From Hymenobacter psoromatis (GTDB lineage: Bacteria; Bacteroidota; Bacteroidia; Cytophagales; Hymenobacteraceae), in NCBI RefSeq assembly GCF_020012125.1, contig NZ_JAIFAG010000001.1, forward strand, positions 4,092,001 to 4,156,000: 64,000 bases of DNA, in the 5' to 3' direction. Under the pieces are notes generated by a model. The model worked only from the letters and a program-made list of their open reading frames with translations. It was not told the origin of the DNA and did no database searches. This document shows, one piece after another, positions 41,214-49,309 of this stretch (positions within the stretch are counted from its first letter, which is position 1; every line of letters begins with the position of its first letter). A program made the position numbers and the translations under genes.

Positions 41214-43262
41214 CTACCAGATTTTCACCCGCGCCGAGTCCGGGATGTACAGCTTCTGGCCGGGTTTCACGTCGAAGGCGTCGTAAAAAGCGGGCACGTC
41301 GGCCATCGGGCCGTTCACGCGGTACTGGGCCGGCGAGTGCACGTCGGTGAGCAGCTGCGAGGCCAGGGCTTCGTCGCGCACGTGCATCTGCCAGCCCAGC
41401 GCATAGCCCAGGAAATAGCGCTGCACCGGCGTGAGGCCGGCCACTTTCTTACCCTCCTTGTATTCCTTGGTCTTCTTAAACGCATCGAGGCCGATGACGA
41501 TGCCGCCGAGGTCGGCGATGTTTTCGCCGGCCGTGGCCTTGCCGTTGATGTGCATCGAATCGAGCAGCGTGTAGTGATTGAACTGCTTGACAATCACGTT
41601 GACGCGCTGGTTGAAACGCTGGCGGTCGGCCTTGCTCCACCACTCGTGCAGGTTGCCGTGGGCGTCGTACTGGCTACCCTGGTCGTCGAAGCCGTGGGTC
41701 AGCTCGTGGCCGATGGTGCTGGCGCCGGCGTAGCCGTACACCAGCGCGTCGTCGGCGTCGGCGTCGAGCAGGGTAGGGATGGCGAAGGCCGCGGCGGGCA
41801 GCACAATCTCGTTGTTGCTGGGGTTGTAGTAGGCGTTGTAGGTCTGGGGCGTCATGCCCCATTCGGTGCGGTCCACGGGCTTGCCCAGCTTGTTGAGCTG
41901 GTAGTTGTACTGCCACTCGTTGGCCCGCATTACGTTGGCCGCCAGCGAGCTGCGGTCTATCTTTAAGTTGGAGTAATCCTTCCACTTAGTGGGGTAGCCC
42001 ACCTTGGGCATAATGGCGTGGAGCTTGTTAAGGGCCACTACTTTGGTAGGTGCGCTCATCCAGTCCACGTTTTGGATGTGTTGGGCAAACGACGACATCA
42101 CGTTTTTCACCAAGGTATCGTAGCGAGCTTTGGCCTCGGGCTTGAAGTATTCTTTCACGAACAGCTGGCCCAGCGCATCGCCCAGGGCATCTTCCTGCAT
42201 GTCGAGCACGCGCTTCCAGCGGGGGCGCATGGCCTTGGCCCCGCGCAGCTGCGTGCCGTAAAACCTGAAGTTCTCATCTACGAAAGGCTGGCTGAGGGTA
42301 GGCGCGTACTCGCGGGCCAATTGCCAGCTGAGGTAGGCTTTCCAGTCATCTACCGACTTGGTTTTCAGGAGCTGGCCCACGGTCTGATAAAACTCGGGCT
42401 GGCCCACGATGACGCTATCAACACTAGTGACGCCCAGCTGGCCCAGCCAGGATTTCCAGTTGATGCCGGGCGTCAGCTTGTCGAGCTGGGCCAGGGTCAG
42501 CTTGTGGTAGTTTTTATACGGGTCACGCAAGTCGGCAAGCTTGCGCGACGACTTAGCCAGCGTGGTTTCCAAGGCCATCACCTTGGCCACGCTGGCATTG
42601 GCCGTGGTCGAGTCCTGGCCCAGCAGCTTAAACATGCTGGCCACGTGGCGCACGTAAGCATGGCGGATGCCCTTGGTGCGGTTATCGGTGTTGAAGTAGT
42701 AGTCGCGGTTGGGTAGGCCCAGGCCGCTTTGGTAGAGATAGAGCGCCATCTTGTCGCTGTTCTTCTCATCTTGGTTCACGCGCGGGCCGATGAGGGCGCG
42801 CACGCCCAGCCGGATTTCGTGGGCGATGACGGCTGGCACGTCGGCCGCCGTTTTAATGGCCGCGATGCGGTCCAGCTCGGGCTTGATGGGCGTGTAGCCC
42901 AGCTTATCGGCCTTCACTGAATCGATGCCCACAGCCCAAAAATCACCGATTTTCTGCTGGTTACTGCCAGCGGCGGCATTGGCCTTGGCGGCCTCCACGC
43001 TGGTCGCGCGCAGGCGGGCATAAATCTCTTTCTGCACCTCAATGCCGATACCCGAATTGCTTTCGGAGGCCGGAATGGGATGGTTTTTAATCCAGGTACC
43101 GTTGGCATAGCTGAAAAAGTCATTGCCCGGCACCACGGTGGTGTCGAGGGCGGCGCGCAGCAAATCGGGCTGCTTGCCCGCACTGGCCGACGACGACGTG
43201 GACGACGAGTTACAGGCTGCGGCCAGGGCGGCCAGCAGCGGTAGGTATAGGTAATTTTTCAT
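41214..43262 (-). CDS. M13 family (neprilysin-like) metallopeptidase lipoprotein
   Basis: Zinc endopeptidase of family M13. Lipobox ALAAAC near residue 17 anchors it to a membrane. The zinc site is HELTH in STIGHELTHGFDDQGSQYD, and the third ligand Glu lies in AGENIADLGG about 60 residues later. NAYYNPSNNEIVLPAA is the substrate-binding block. 682 residues from the ATG at 43260-43262 is the usual length. It probably trims peptides in the periplasm or at the surface. It is convergent with the oxidoreductase gene across a palindrome. Confidence 0.95.
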   Translation of the reverse strand: MKNYLYLPLLAALAAACNSSSTSSSASAGKQPDLLRAALDTTVVPGNDFFSYANGTWIKNHPIPASESNSGIGIEVQKEIYARLRATSVEAAKANAAAGSNQQKIGDFWAVGIDSVKADKLGYTPIKPELDRIAAIKTAADVPAVIAHEIRLGVRALIGPRVNQDEKNSDKMALYLYQSGLGLPNRDYYFNTDNRTKGIRHAYVRHVASMFKLLGQDSTTANASVAKVMALETTLAKSSRKLADLRDPYKNYHKLTLAQLDKLTPGINWKSWLGQLGVTSVDSVIVGQPEFYQTVGQLLKTKSVDDWKAYLSWQLAREYAPTLSQPFVDENFRFYGTQLRGAKAMRPRWKRVLDMQEDALGDALGQLFVKEYFKPEAKARYDTLVKNVMSSFAQHIQNVDWMSAPTKVVALNKLHAIMPKVGYPTKWKDYSNLKIDRSSLAANVMRANEWQYNYQLNKLGKPVDRTEWGMTPQTYNAYYNPSNNEIVLPAAAFAIPTLLDADADDALVYGYAGASTIGHELTHGFDDQGSQYDAHGNLHEWWSKADRQRFNQRVNVIVKQFNHYTLLDSMHINGKATAGENIADLGGIVIGLDAFKKTKEYKEGKKVAGLTPVQRYFLGYALGWQMHVRDEALASQLLTDVHSPAQYRVNGPMADVPAFYDAFDVKPGQKLYIPDSARVKIW

Positions 43263-43565
43263 AAGCAAAAAGATGGGCAAGCCCTTACGGCCACAATAGT
43301 AGCGCCGCCCCGGCCGCTGCGCAAGCTCCCCAGCCTCAGCCAGATGAACGATTGCTGAACGACTGGCCAGCTACCCCCTGGTTTTCGTGGGTTCTACCCA
43401 ACTAGCAGCTTGCTGCGTATGCTAAGCACTTACGCCCTACCCCCCCTTTAATTATTTGAAGCCAGCCAGATAGATAATTGATAATCAAGTGGTAACGAAA
43501 AATTAAATGGCACACAAAGGTACGATTTCTAAAAATTTAATCGCTTCATCACCTACCCATTACTT
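43263..43565. promoter_or_regulatory. Divergent intergenic region with TACCTTTG on the minus strand
   Basis: 303 bp between the M13 peptidase (-) and the membrane protein at 43566 (+). The right third (about 43440-43560) is AT-rich. A perfect -7 box TACCTTTG lies on the minus strand at 43515-43522, which would give the peptidase messenger a leader of about 245 nt. Two CTACCCC heptamers lie at about 43370 and 43436. No convincing small gene or strong hairpin was seen. Confidence 0.45.
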
Positions 43566-44009
43566 ATGCCCCTGCCCCGCTTACTGCTGCTCAATTTTAC
43601 ACTAGCTGCTTACCTCACCGGGGTTATCTGGATGGTGCAGCTCGTGACCTATCCGGCGCTGGCGCTGGTGGGTAAGCCCGAGTTTGCCCGCTACCATGCC
43701 GCCCACACGCAGGGTATGGGCTGGGTGGTGGGCGCGCCAATGGTATTGGAACTGGCTCTGGCGGCCTGGCTAGCCTGGGCCGCCTACCCCACCTGGGGCG
43801 CGGGACCGGCGCTGGGCCAGCTGGCGCTGGTGCTGGCGGTGTGGGCTGCCACCTTTTTTATTTCTGTGCCGTTTCATAACCGGCTGGCGACCACCGGCTA
43901 CGATTACATTACCATCGACGGCCTAGTGCGCACCAACTGGCTCCGCACGCTGGCCTGGACGGCGCGCGCGGCCCTGCTGGGCTGGATGCTGTGGAAGGGG
44001 GTAGGGTAA
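43566..44009 (+). CDS. Four-helix membrane protein, unknown
   Basis: 147 residues with about four hydrophobic segments (LLLLNFTLAAYLTGVIWMV; MVLELALAAWLAWAA; LALVLAVWAATFFISV; near the C-terminus LAWTARAALLGWML). Polar pieces include QLVTYPALALVG and FHNRLATTGYDYITIDGLVRTNWLRT. The arrangement recalls DUF1772/DUF4149-type small membrane proteins, but I cannot assign it firmly. The last codons and the stop (44007-44009) fall in the left arm of a palindromic repeat. Confidence 0.7.
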   Translation: MPLPRLLLLNFTLAAYLTGVIWMVQLVTYPALALVGKPEFARYHAAHTQGMGWVVGAPMVLELALAAWLAWAAYPTWGAGPALGQLALVLAVWAATFFISVPFHNRLATTGYDYITIDGLVRTNWLRTLAWTARAALLGWMLWKGVG

Positions 44010-44096
44010 GCTTTCGCTTGTCCTGTAGCCGGGCTGGCCAGTAGGTAAGGTGCCCGCTCTACCCACTAGCGGCAAGCTGAAGCTTACCCTACCCCC
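43997..44096. repeat. Palindromic repeat, GTAAGCTTTAGCTTGCC family, copy 3 (diverged)
   Basis: Left arm 43997-44020 (GGGGGTAGGGTAAGCTTTCG) and right arm 44073-44096, reverse complements with one mismatch. It contains the stop codon of the preceding gene. Both arms include the GGGGGTAGGG heptamer sequence. Confidence 0.88.
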
Positions 44097-44184
44097 CTCG
44101 GTTACTTTGGCAGGCTAAAGCCTCCCCTACACACGCAATACTTACTTCCCGCCGTAACTTGCGGCCTTAAATTCGGCTTACCTT

Positions 44185-44451
44185 ATGATGATGAAACGCT
44201 TCCTGCCCGCGCTGTTGGCGTCGGCAGCCCTCACGCTGACCCTGGCGGCCTGCAACGACGAGTCGCCCGAGGGAATTCCTAATGGCTCAACGCCTGATAA
44301 CGTGGTTGTTACGCCACTGCCGGCCCTGCCGCCCGTCGTGGATACCACTGGTGGCAAAAAAGCCCCGCCGCCCGCCGCCAACAGCATCAACCGCGAGCTG
44401 AGCGCCCAGAACGCGGTGGAGGACATCAAGAAGATGCAGCCGCAAATGTAA
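44185..44451 (+). CDS. Small proline-rich lipoprotein
   Basis: 88 residues. Signal peptide with lipobox LAAC (Cys23), then a polar Pro-rich linker (TPLPALPPVVDTTGG) and a short helical end (INRELSAQNAVEDIKKMQPQM). No family is recognised. Single gene; 134 bp of featureless sequence separate it from the next gene. Confidence 0.65.
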   Translation: MMMKRFLPALLASAALTLTLAACNDESPEGIPNGSTPDNVVVTPLPALPPVVDTTGGKKAPPPAANSINRELSAQNAVEDIKKMQPQM

Positions 44452-44585
44452 ATCGCGGATTATCGCGAATGAAGCAGATTTTGCGGGTGCAAAAAAGGCA
44501 TTATTTGCACCTATTGGCCTGTGTTAATGAGCTGCTTGTCAGGTTATTAATACAGGCTTTTGCATAGCTTATTTTTATTTTTCTG

Positions 44586-45080
44586 ATGACTCTTTCCCCT
44601 ACCCTGCGCCGCGGCCGCGAAGCCGACCTGCCCCGCGTGCTGGCCCTCATTCAGGAGCTGGCCGAGTACGAGCGCGCCCCCGAGGCCGTGACGAATACCC
44701 TGGCTATGATGCGGCACGACGGATTCGGGCCGGAGCCAATTTTCGGGTTTTTCGTGCTCGAAAATGACGCTGACCTCGTGGGCCTGGCCCTGTTTTACAC
44801 CGCCTACTCGACCTGGAAGGGCCGGATGCTCTACCTCGAAGACCTGGTGGTGACGGAGGCCGCCCGGCGCGGCGGCTACGGCCGTCAGCTCTTCGATGCC
44901 GTGGTGGCCGAGGCCCGGCGCACCGGGGCCCAGCGTCTCAAGTGGCAGGTGCTCAACTGGAACGAGCCCGCCATCGCCTTTTACCAAAAACTCGGCGCGA
45001 CCATTGAGGCTGAATGGCTCAACGGCGCTCTCGGTGCAGAGGAGCTTAGCGCGTATCGGTTTGCCGGGAGCAAGGAGTAG
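44586..45080 (+). CDS. GNAT family N-acetyltransferase (SSAT-like)
   Basis: 164 residues with the GNAT fold. The acetyl-CoA-binding motif A is LEDLVVTEAARRGGYGRQL, and motif B is LNWNEPAIAFYQKLGA. The start LRRGREADLPRVLALIQELAEYERAP and the piece FYTAYSTWKGRMLYLED resemble diamine (spermidine/spermine) acetyltransferases. A small-amine substrate is therefore plausible but not proven. It is cytoplasmic and monocistronic. Confidence 0.9.
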   Translation: MTLSPTLRRGREADLPRVLALIQELAEYERAPEAVTNTLAMMRHDGFGPEPIFGFFVLENDADLVGLALFYTAYSTWKGRMLYLEDLVVTEAARRGGYGRQLFDAVVAEARRTGAQRLKWQVLNWNEPAIAFYQKLGATIEAEWLNGALGAEELSAYRFAGSKE

Positions 45081-45146
45081 CGGCGTCTGTCATTGCTTAT
45101 TAGAGCTTACGCAAAAGACGCCTGTCATTATTCCCTACCCCCTGGC

Positions 45147-47243
45147 TCAGAGCCGAATAACCTTCACGCTGCGGCTGCCCTGAGCGTCGGTGAGGCGCAG
45201 CACGTAGAAGCCGGGGCGCAGGTCGGCTACGCTGAGGGTGAGCACGTTGAGGCCGGCCTGCACGGCGGCGCGCTGGCCCTGGCAGTAGCGGCCCAGCTCG
45301 TCGTAGAAGCGCAGGAGGAGGTCGCCATCCGCGGTGGCGGGGTAAGCGAGCTGGAATTGACTGGCGGTGATAGGGTTGGGGAAGACGCTGACCTCGGCCC
45401 CGGCCTCGCCGCTGAGGGGTAGGGGCGCGGCGTAGTCGGTGGTGCCATCGGGGCGGCGCAGGCCCAGGCGGTAGTAGTGCAGGCCGGCCAGCGGCTGGGG
45501 GTCGGGCAGCGCGTACTGGCCGGTCGCCTGCCCGGCGGCCACCGCAGCTACTGGCTGCCAGCCCGCGGCCGCGGCAGTAGTATCGAGGCCCGCGCTGCGT
45601 TCCAGCACGAAGCCGGTGACGAAGCACTCGTCGCGGGTGCTGAACGCCAGGCCGACTCCGGTGCCGCTACCCCCGGCGGCCAGGGCCGTGAGCGGAGCCG
45701 GCAACAGCGACGGCCCGCCGCAGCCGCGGTTGCGAAAGCTGCGGGTGCGCAGTACCAGCCGCCCGCCCGCCACGTCGGAAGTCGGGTCGAGCACCCGTAG
45801 ATTGGTTCCCGCCCCGATGGCGTAGTGCATGATGGCCCCCGGCCGGATGAGGTGCGCGAGTTGCTGCGCGTGGCCCAGCTCGTGCACGGCCACCGACTCA
45901 AAATCGTATTGCCCCGGCCCCGCCCGGCCCGGCCCAAACTGAAAAGGCAGGCTGGCCGTGAACTGCTGGTCGATTTCGGACACGTAGAAAACCACCTCGC
46001 CCTGCAGGTTGTAACAGCCTAAATAATAAGACGTAGTGCGCCCCAGCACCCGCGCCGGCAGCGTGCCGGCCGCGTCGAAGGCAATGACGTTAGTTTGGTC
46101 CGAGGCAATGGTATTGGCCGGGGCATCGGGGCCCAGGTCCCAGTTGATGCCCGTGGCGCAGCGCCACTGCGCCAGGGCCCGCTGCCAGGCGGCCCCAGCG
46201 GCGGCATTACTCCGAAAGTTGGGCGCGAACCGGAACGTGATGCCGCCCGTGGCATTGGTAGCGAGGTGGTTGGGGCGGTCGGCGAGGGTGCCGTCGGTGT
46301 TCTCGACGTTGGTAAGGGCATAAATGATGGTGAGCGGCGCGGCCGTGGTGGTGGCCGTGCCATCGGCCGTGGTTACGGTGAGCGGACCGGTGCCGGCGGG
46401 ATGGCCGCCGGTCGCCAGCGAGGGCACCCGCACCTGAATCTGGGTGTCGGTCCAGCTGAGGTAGTCGCGGGCCAGCACGCGGGTCGTGGTCGCGCCGCCG
46501 TCGTCGGCATTGCTGAAATCGACGCCCCCGCTGCCCTGGCTGCTGCCGAAGCCGCTGCCCCGCAGGGTGAGCACCGTGCCCGTGCCGGCCGTAGCCTGGG
46601 CCGGGCTAAAATCGCTGATAACCGGGGCCAGCGTGCGCTGGCTGGCAGCGACGGCCTGGCGCTGGGCGGCCGCCAGCAAGGCCGGGTTAACTTGCAGCAC
46701 CTGCGCCGGCTGGCCGCTCAGCTGCTCGGTTTGCCGGGCAGCGGCGGCCCAGCTGGGGTAGGCGCGGGCGGGCTCGGCGGCAGTGCCCCGGCTCAGGTTG
46801 TAGGTGATAACACCCTGGCTGGAGGCGTAGGCCGCGTAGCCCGGCCCTACCCCCGCCCACGGCGCGGGCACCAGAAAAAAAAGCCCCTGCTGGCCCACTG
46901 GCAGCGGGCGCAGGGTGTTGGTCAGCTCCTGGCGGGCCAGGCCTACCTGGCCGCCCTCCACCAGCAGAGGTAGGGCGGCGGTATCGGGCAGCGTGCCCTT
47001 CAGCACCCGAAAAACGCGCAGCCGCTGCCGCGTAAAAATATGCCCGTGCGTAGCATCCCACTCGCCGCTGGCATCCAGTACTTCTGCTTCTACGATGAGG
47101 CTGGCGGCCTGCACGCGCTCGGCGGGGGGTAGGGGCAGCAGCAGGCAGGGCAGCGGGGCCGGCTGGGCGGCCAGCCGTGGCCCTGCCAGCACCATCAGGG
47201 TCAGAGCCAGCCACCCGGCCCGCAGGTTTCGCAGAAAATACAT
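45147..47243 (-). CDS. T9SS-exported metzincin-like metalloprotease with IPT/TIG domain
   Basis: Signal peptide (residues 1-26), a beta-rich region to about 200, an IPT/TIG immunoglobulin-like domain at about 207-306 (PVISDFSPAQATAGTGTVLT), then a zincin domain with the extended zinc site HELGHAQQLAH (454-464) and a Met-turn-like IMHY at about 471-474, as in metzincins. The C-terminal 80 residues are a type A sorting domain (VSVFPNPITASQF, ending in GFYVLRL...VKVIRL). The protein should be secreted to the surface by T9SS and act as a protease. 698 residues, single gene. Confidence 0.88.
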   Translation of the reverse strand: MYFLRNLRAGWLALTLMVLAGPRLAAQPAPLPCLLLPLPPAERVQAASLIVEAEVLDASGEWDATHGHIFTRQRLRVFRVLKGTLPDTAALPLLVEGGQVGLARQELTNTLRPLPVGQQGLFFLVPAPWAGVGPGYAAYASSQGVITYNLSRGTAAEPARAYPSWAAAARQTEQLSGQPAQVLQVNPALLAAAQRQAVAASQRTLAPVISDFSPAQATAGTGTVLTLRGSGFGSSQGSGGVDFSNADDGGATTTRVLARDYLSWTDTQIQVRVPSLATGGHPAGTGPLTVTTADGTATTTAAPLTIIYALTNVENTDGTLADRPNHLATNATGGITFRFAPNFRSNAAAGAAWQRALAQWRCATGINWDLGPDAPANTIASDQTNVIAFDAAGTLPARVLGRTTSYYLGCYNLQGEVVFYVSEIDQQFTASLPFQFGPGRAGPGQYDFESVAVHELGHAQQLAHLIRPGAIMHYAIGAGTNLRVLDPTSDVAGGRLVLRTRSFRNRGCGGPSLLPAPLTALAAGGSGTGVGLAFSTRDECFVTGFVLERSAGLDTTAAAAGWQPVAAVAAGQATGQYALPDPQPLAGLHYYRLGLRRPDGTTDYAAPLPLSGEAGAEVSVFPNPITASQFQLAYPATADGDLLLRFYDELGRYCQGQRAAVQAGLNVLTLSVADLRPGFYVLRLTDAQGSRSVKVIRL

Positions 47244-47411
47244 GTGCGAAAGTTAGGTCTGGCCGGCCATTCGCCGCGCCGCTGGCCCTGGCCCAAGCCC
47301 GGCACGCTTTCTGACGTGGCAGTTACCTTCGGGAAGTTCTTACGGGCCGCCCGCGTTTTTCCCCACCCGTTGCCCTACCCCCGCGCGGGCCTCCCATCGT
47401 ACCCGACTATT

Positions 47412-47801
47412 ATGAAGTACTTGCTATTCTTACTGCTGACCGGCCTGCTCGCGACGAGCGCGGCCACCGCCCAAACCGCCCCCGACAGCCTCGCCCCCGC
47501 GGTTACTCCCTGCGCAGCCTACAGTGGCCGCATAGTTATTGGTGAGAAGCAGCTGGCCGGCATCAGCGTGGCCGTGAAGGGCACTAAAATTATTCTCATT
47601 ACAAACCAGGAAGGCTTTTTTACGCTGCCGCCCGCGGTGACAGCCAAGCCCACGCTGCTGGTGAGCGCCGCCGGCTATAAGCCGCAGGAAGTCACGTTTA
47701 CCTCGTGCGAGCCCCTCATTGTCGAGCTGGAGCTGCTACCCGGCACCCGCATCAAGAAGCGCGGTAAAAAGAAGGGTTTCATTATGCACCAGGGCTATTA
47801 G
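47412..47801 (+). CDS. Exported protein with carboxypeptidase-regulatory-like domain
   Basis: 129 residues from the ATG at 47412; the frame is open upstream but the upstream part is Pro/Arg-rich and unlikely. Signal peptide MKYLLFLLLTGLLATSAATAQ. The rest is a small beta-sandwich of the CarboxypepD-reg type (GRIVIGEKQLAGISVAVKGT, then GFFTLPPAV and LLVSAAGYKPQEVTF), as found at the N-terminus of TonB-dependent receptors. It stands alone with a basic tail (KKRGKKKGF). Role unknown. Confidence 0.8.
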   Translation: MKYLLFLLLTGLLATSAATAQTAPDSLAPAVTPCAAYSGRIVIGEKQLAGISVAVKGTKIILITNQEGFFTLPPAVTAKPTLLVSAAGYKPQEVTFTSCEPLIVELELLPGTRIKKRGKKKGFIMHQGY

Positions 47802-47849
47802 AGCGGTTTTGGCATTCAAAGTATAGGGCGGGAGATTACGTAAAATTTG

Positions 47850-48155
47850 ATGCATTATCCAGCCGACGCTTTGGTAGTAGGCCGCAGCCTGCGGGTGCCG
47901 GGACTGGGCTTGCTGGTGCTGCCGGCCGCGCCGGCTCCGGCCTGGCTGGCCGGGCCCGCGCTGCACACGGCGCTGGCCCTACGGCTGCACCGGCCCGGCC
48001 AGCCGCCCCTACTCCTGCCCGCCACTATGGAGGAGCTGGCGCAGGCCGGTGAGCCCCCGGCCCGCGCCCTGCTGCTCGATGCCGACCCCGGCGCGCCCCT
48101 GCCACCCGGCACCTGGCTGGAGCTGCTGCCCGGCGCGCCCGCGCAGTTGCTTTAG
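47850..48155 (+). CDS. Hypothetical Pro/Ala/Leu-rich protein
   Basis: 101 residues from the ATG at 47850. Composition is dominated by Ala, Leu, Pro and Gly (LLVLPAAPAPAWLAGPAL), with no signal peptide or family match. Coding preference looks normal for the genome, but proteins of this composition also arise by chance in high-GC frames. Kept because the frame is preceded by a spacer and ends before an unrelated intergenic region. Confidence 0.45.
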   Translation: MHYPADALVVGRSLRVPGLGLLVLPAAPAPAWLAGPALHTALALRLHRPGQPPLLLPATMEELAQAGEPPARALLLDADPGAPLPPGTWLELLPGAPAQLL

Positions 48156-48460
48156 TCAATCAGGCACCGTACCTTAGCCGCACCTCCGGGTTAATATCCA
48201 AGGGGTTGGAGCAAGTATGCCGGCGCTTTTCCACGCGCCGGGCGGCAGGCGATTTTTGTGCGTGATGGCGGGCCGGCGCGTTGCCTGGTCCGGTTGGTGT
48301 TCTCCGTGCCTCCCGTGGGGGCCGCGCCGCTGGGCGCGCATTGGCGGCCCCCACGGCGCGGGCCGCCGAAGTTGGTTTAGCTGCTTTGGGCGGGCGTTGG
48401 CTATCCCCGCGCCGCCGGGCAGTACGTTGGCTGCTTTACCCTACCCTTCTCTTTTTGGCT
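48156..48460. other. Intergenic region with a strong hairpin (48313-48356)
   Basis: About 305 bp before the small ORF at 48461. It contains a perfect 13-bp stem (CCGTGGGGGCCGC at 48313-48325 with GCGGCCCCCACGG at 48344-48356) around an 18-nt loop. There is no T-run after it, so it is either a structured leader or a repeat, not a plain terminator. A frame starting at 48217 runs through the whole region but looks non-coding (Trp/Arg/Pro-rich). No other feature is visible. Confidence 0.45.
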
Positions 48461-48586
48461 ATGAAACTCCCCCTACCGGCCCTGTTTGGGCCCGGCCCGG
48501 TGCCGGCCGCGCGCCGCAGCCGCCCCGGCCCCACGCCCCAAGCGCGCGCACTTTCCTTAGCTGGTTTCTGGCGGCTGGTGTCATGA
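48461..48586 (+). CDS. Possible 41-residue ORF overlapping the LuxR gene (ATGA)
   Basis: ATG at 48461 after a CTCTTTTTGGCT stretch. The stop TGA (48584-48586) overlaps the ATG of the LuxR gene at 48583, the classical ATGA coupling arrangement. The peptide is Pro/Arg/Ala-rich (MKLPLPALFGPGPVPAARR) with no family. It may be a regulatory leader for the LuxR gene or a chance frame. Confidence 0.3.
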   Translation: MKLPLPALFGPGPVPAARRSRPGPTPQARALSLAGFWRLVS

Positions 48587-49206
48587 GCGCGCTCCCCACC
48601 ACCGCCCTCATCGCGGCCCCGCCTACCCTGTTTCGGCAGGGCTTAATGGCGCTGCTGCGCGAACACTGGCCCCAACTACTCTTCACTCTTACCGCCGATG
48701 CCTCACAGGTAGCCGAACTGGTGGCGCACCACGCCTTTGGACTGCTGGTGTTGGATGGCACGCTGCCGGGCCTGGCGCTGCCCGCACTGCTGGCGCGGCT
48801 GCACCAGACCCGGCCCACCCAGCGCTTGGTGGTACTGGCCGACCAGCGCCCGCTGCTGGAGCGCGGGGTGCCGTTGCCGTGGCCGGGTACGCGGCTGGTG
48901 GTGCCCAGCCAGGTAGCGCCCCCGGCGCTGGCTACGGCCCTGGCCCCGTGGCTGGATGTGCTGTTTGGGGCCACGGCCCGGCCCGGCCCGGCCCCTACCC
49001 CCCCGGCGACCGGCTACTTCAGCCGGCGCGAGCTGGAGGTGTTGCGCCTGGTAGTGGCGGATAATTGTAACGAGGAAATCGCCGACCGCCTGTGCCTGAG
49101 CGTGCGCACCGTGGAAAGCCACCGCCGCATGCTGCTCCAAAAGGCCGGCACCCGCACGCTGGTGGGCCTGGCTGCCCGCGCCGTGCGCGAGGGCTGGGTG
49201 GCCTGA
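48583..49206 (+). CDS. LuxR/NarL-type response regulator
   Basis: 207 residues from the ATG at 48583; a longer frame upstream to 48217 does not look coding. Residues 1-115 form a weak receiver domain: the likely phospho-acceptor Asp is in LLVLDGTLPG, but the acidic pair near the N-terminus is missing (TALIAAPPTLFRQG), so phosphorylation is doubtful. The C-terminal LuxR helix-turn-helix has SRRELEVLRLVVADNCNEE and LSVRTVESHRRMLLQKAG. It lies 100 nt before the uncharacterised cluster at 49310-52099 and may control it. Confidence 0.82.
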   Translation: MSALPTTALIAAPPTLFRQGLMALLREHWPQLLFTLTADASQVAELVAHHAFGLLVLDGTLPGLALPALLARLHQTRPTQRLVVLADQRPLLERGVPLPWPGTRLVVPSQVAPPALATALAPWLDVLFGATARPGPAPTPPATGYFSRRELEVLRLVVADNCNEEIADRLCLSVRTVESHRRMLLQKAGTRTLVGLAARAVREGWVA

Positions 49207-49309
49207 CCAAGTTCAGTGCTGGTACGGATGCGGCAGCGAACAGGCACAGGTTGTTTTGCGGGTAGTGAAAACCAGGCGGCGCGGGCCGCTCCTTTCCTCC
49301 CGCCTACCC

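Noticed and set aside
48217..48582. Long upstream extension of the LuxR gene frame
   Set aside because: The extra 122 residues are Trp/Arg/Pro-rich, include the strong hairpin, and are not homologous in style to a receiver domain. The ATG at 48583 gives the natural start.
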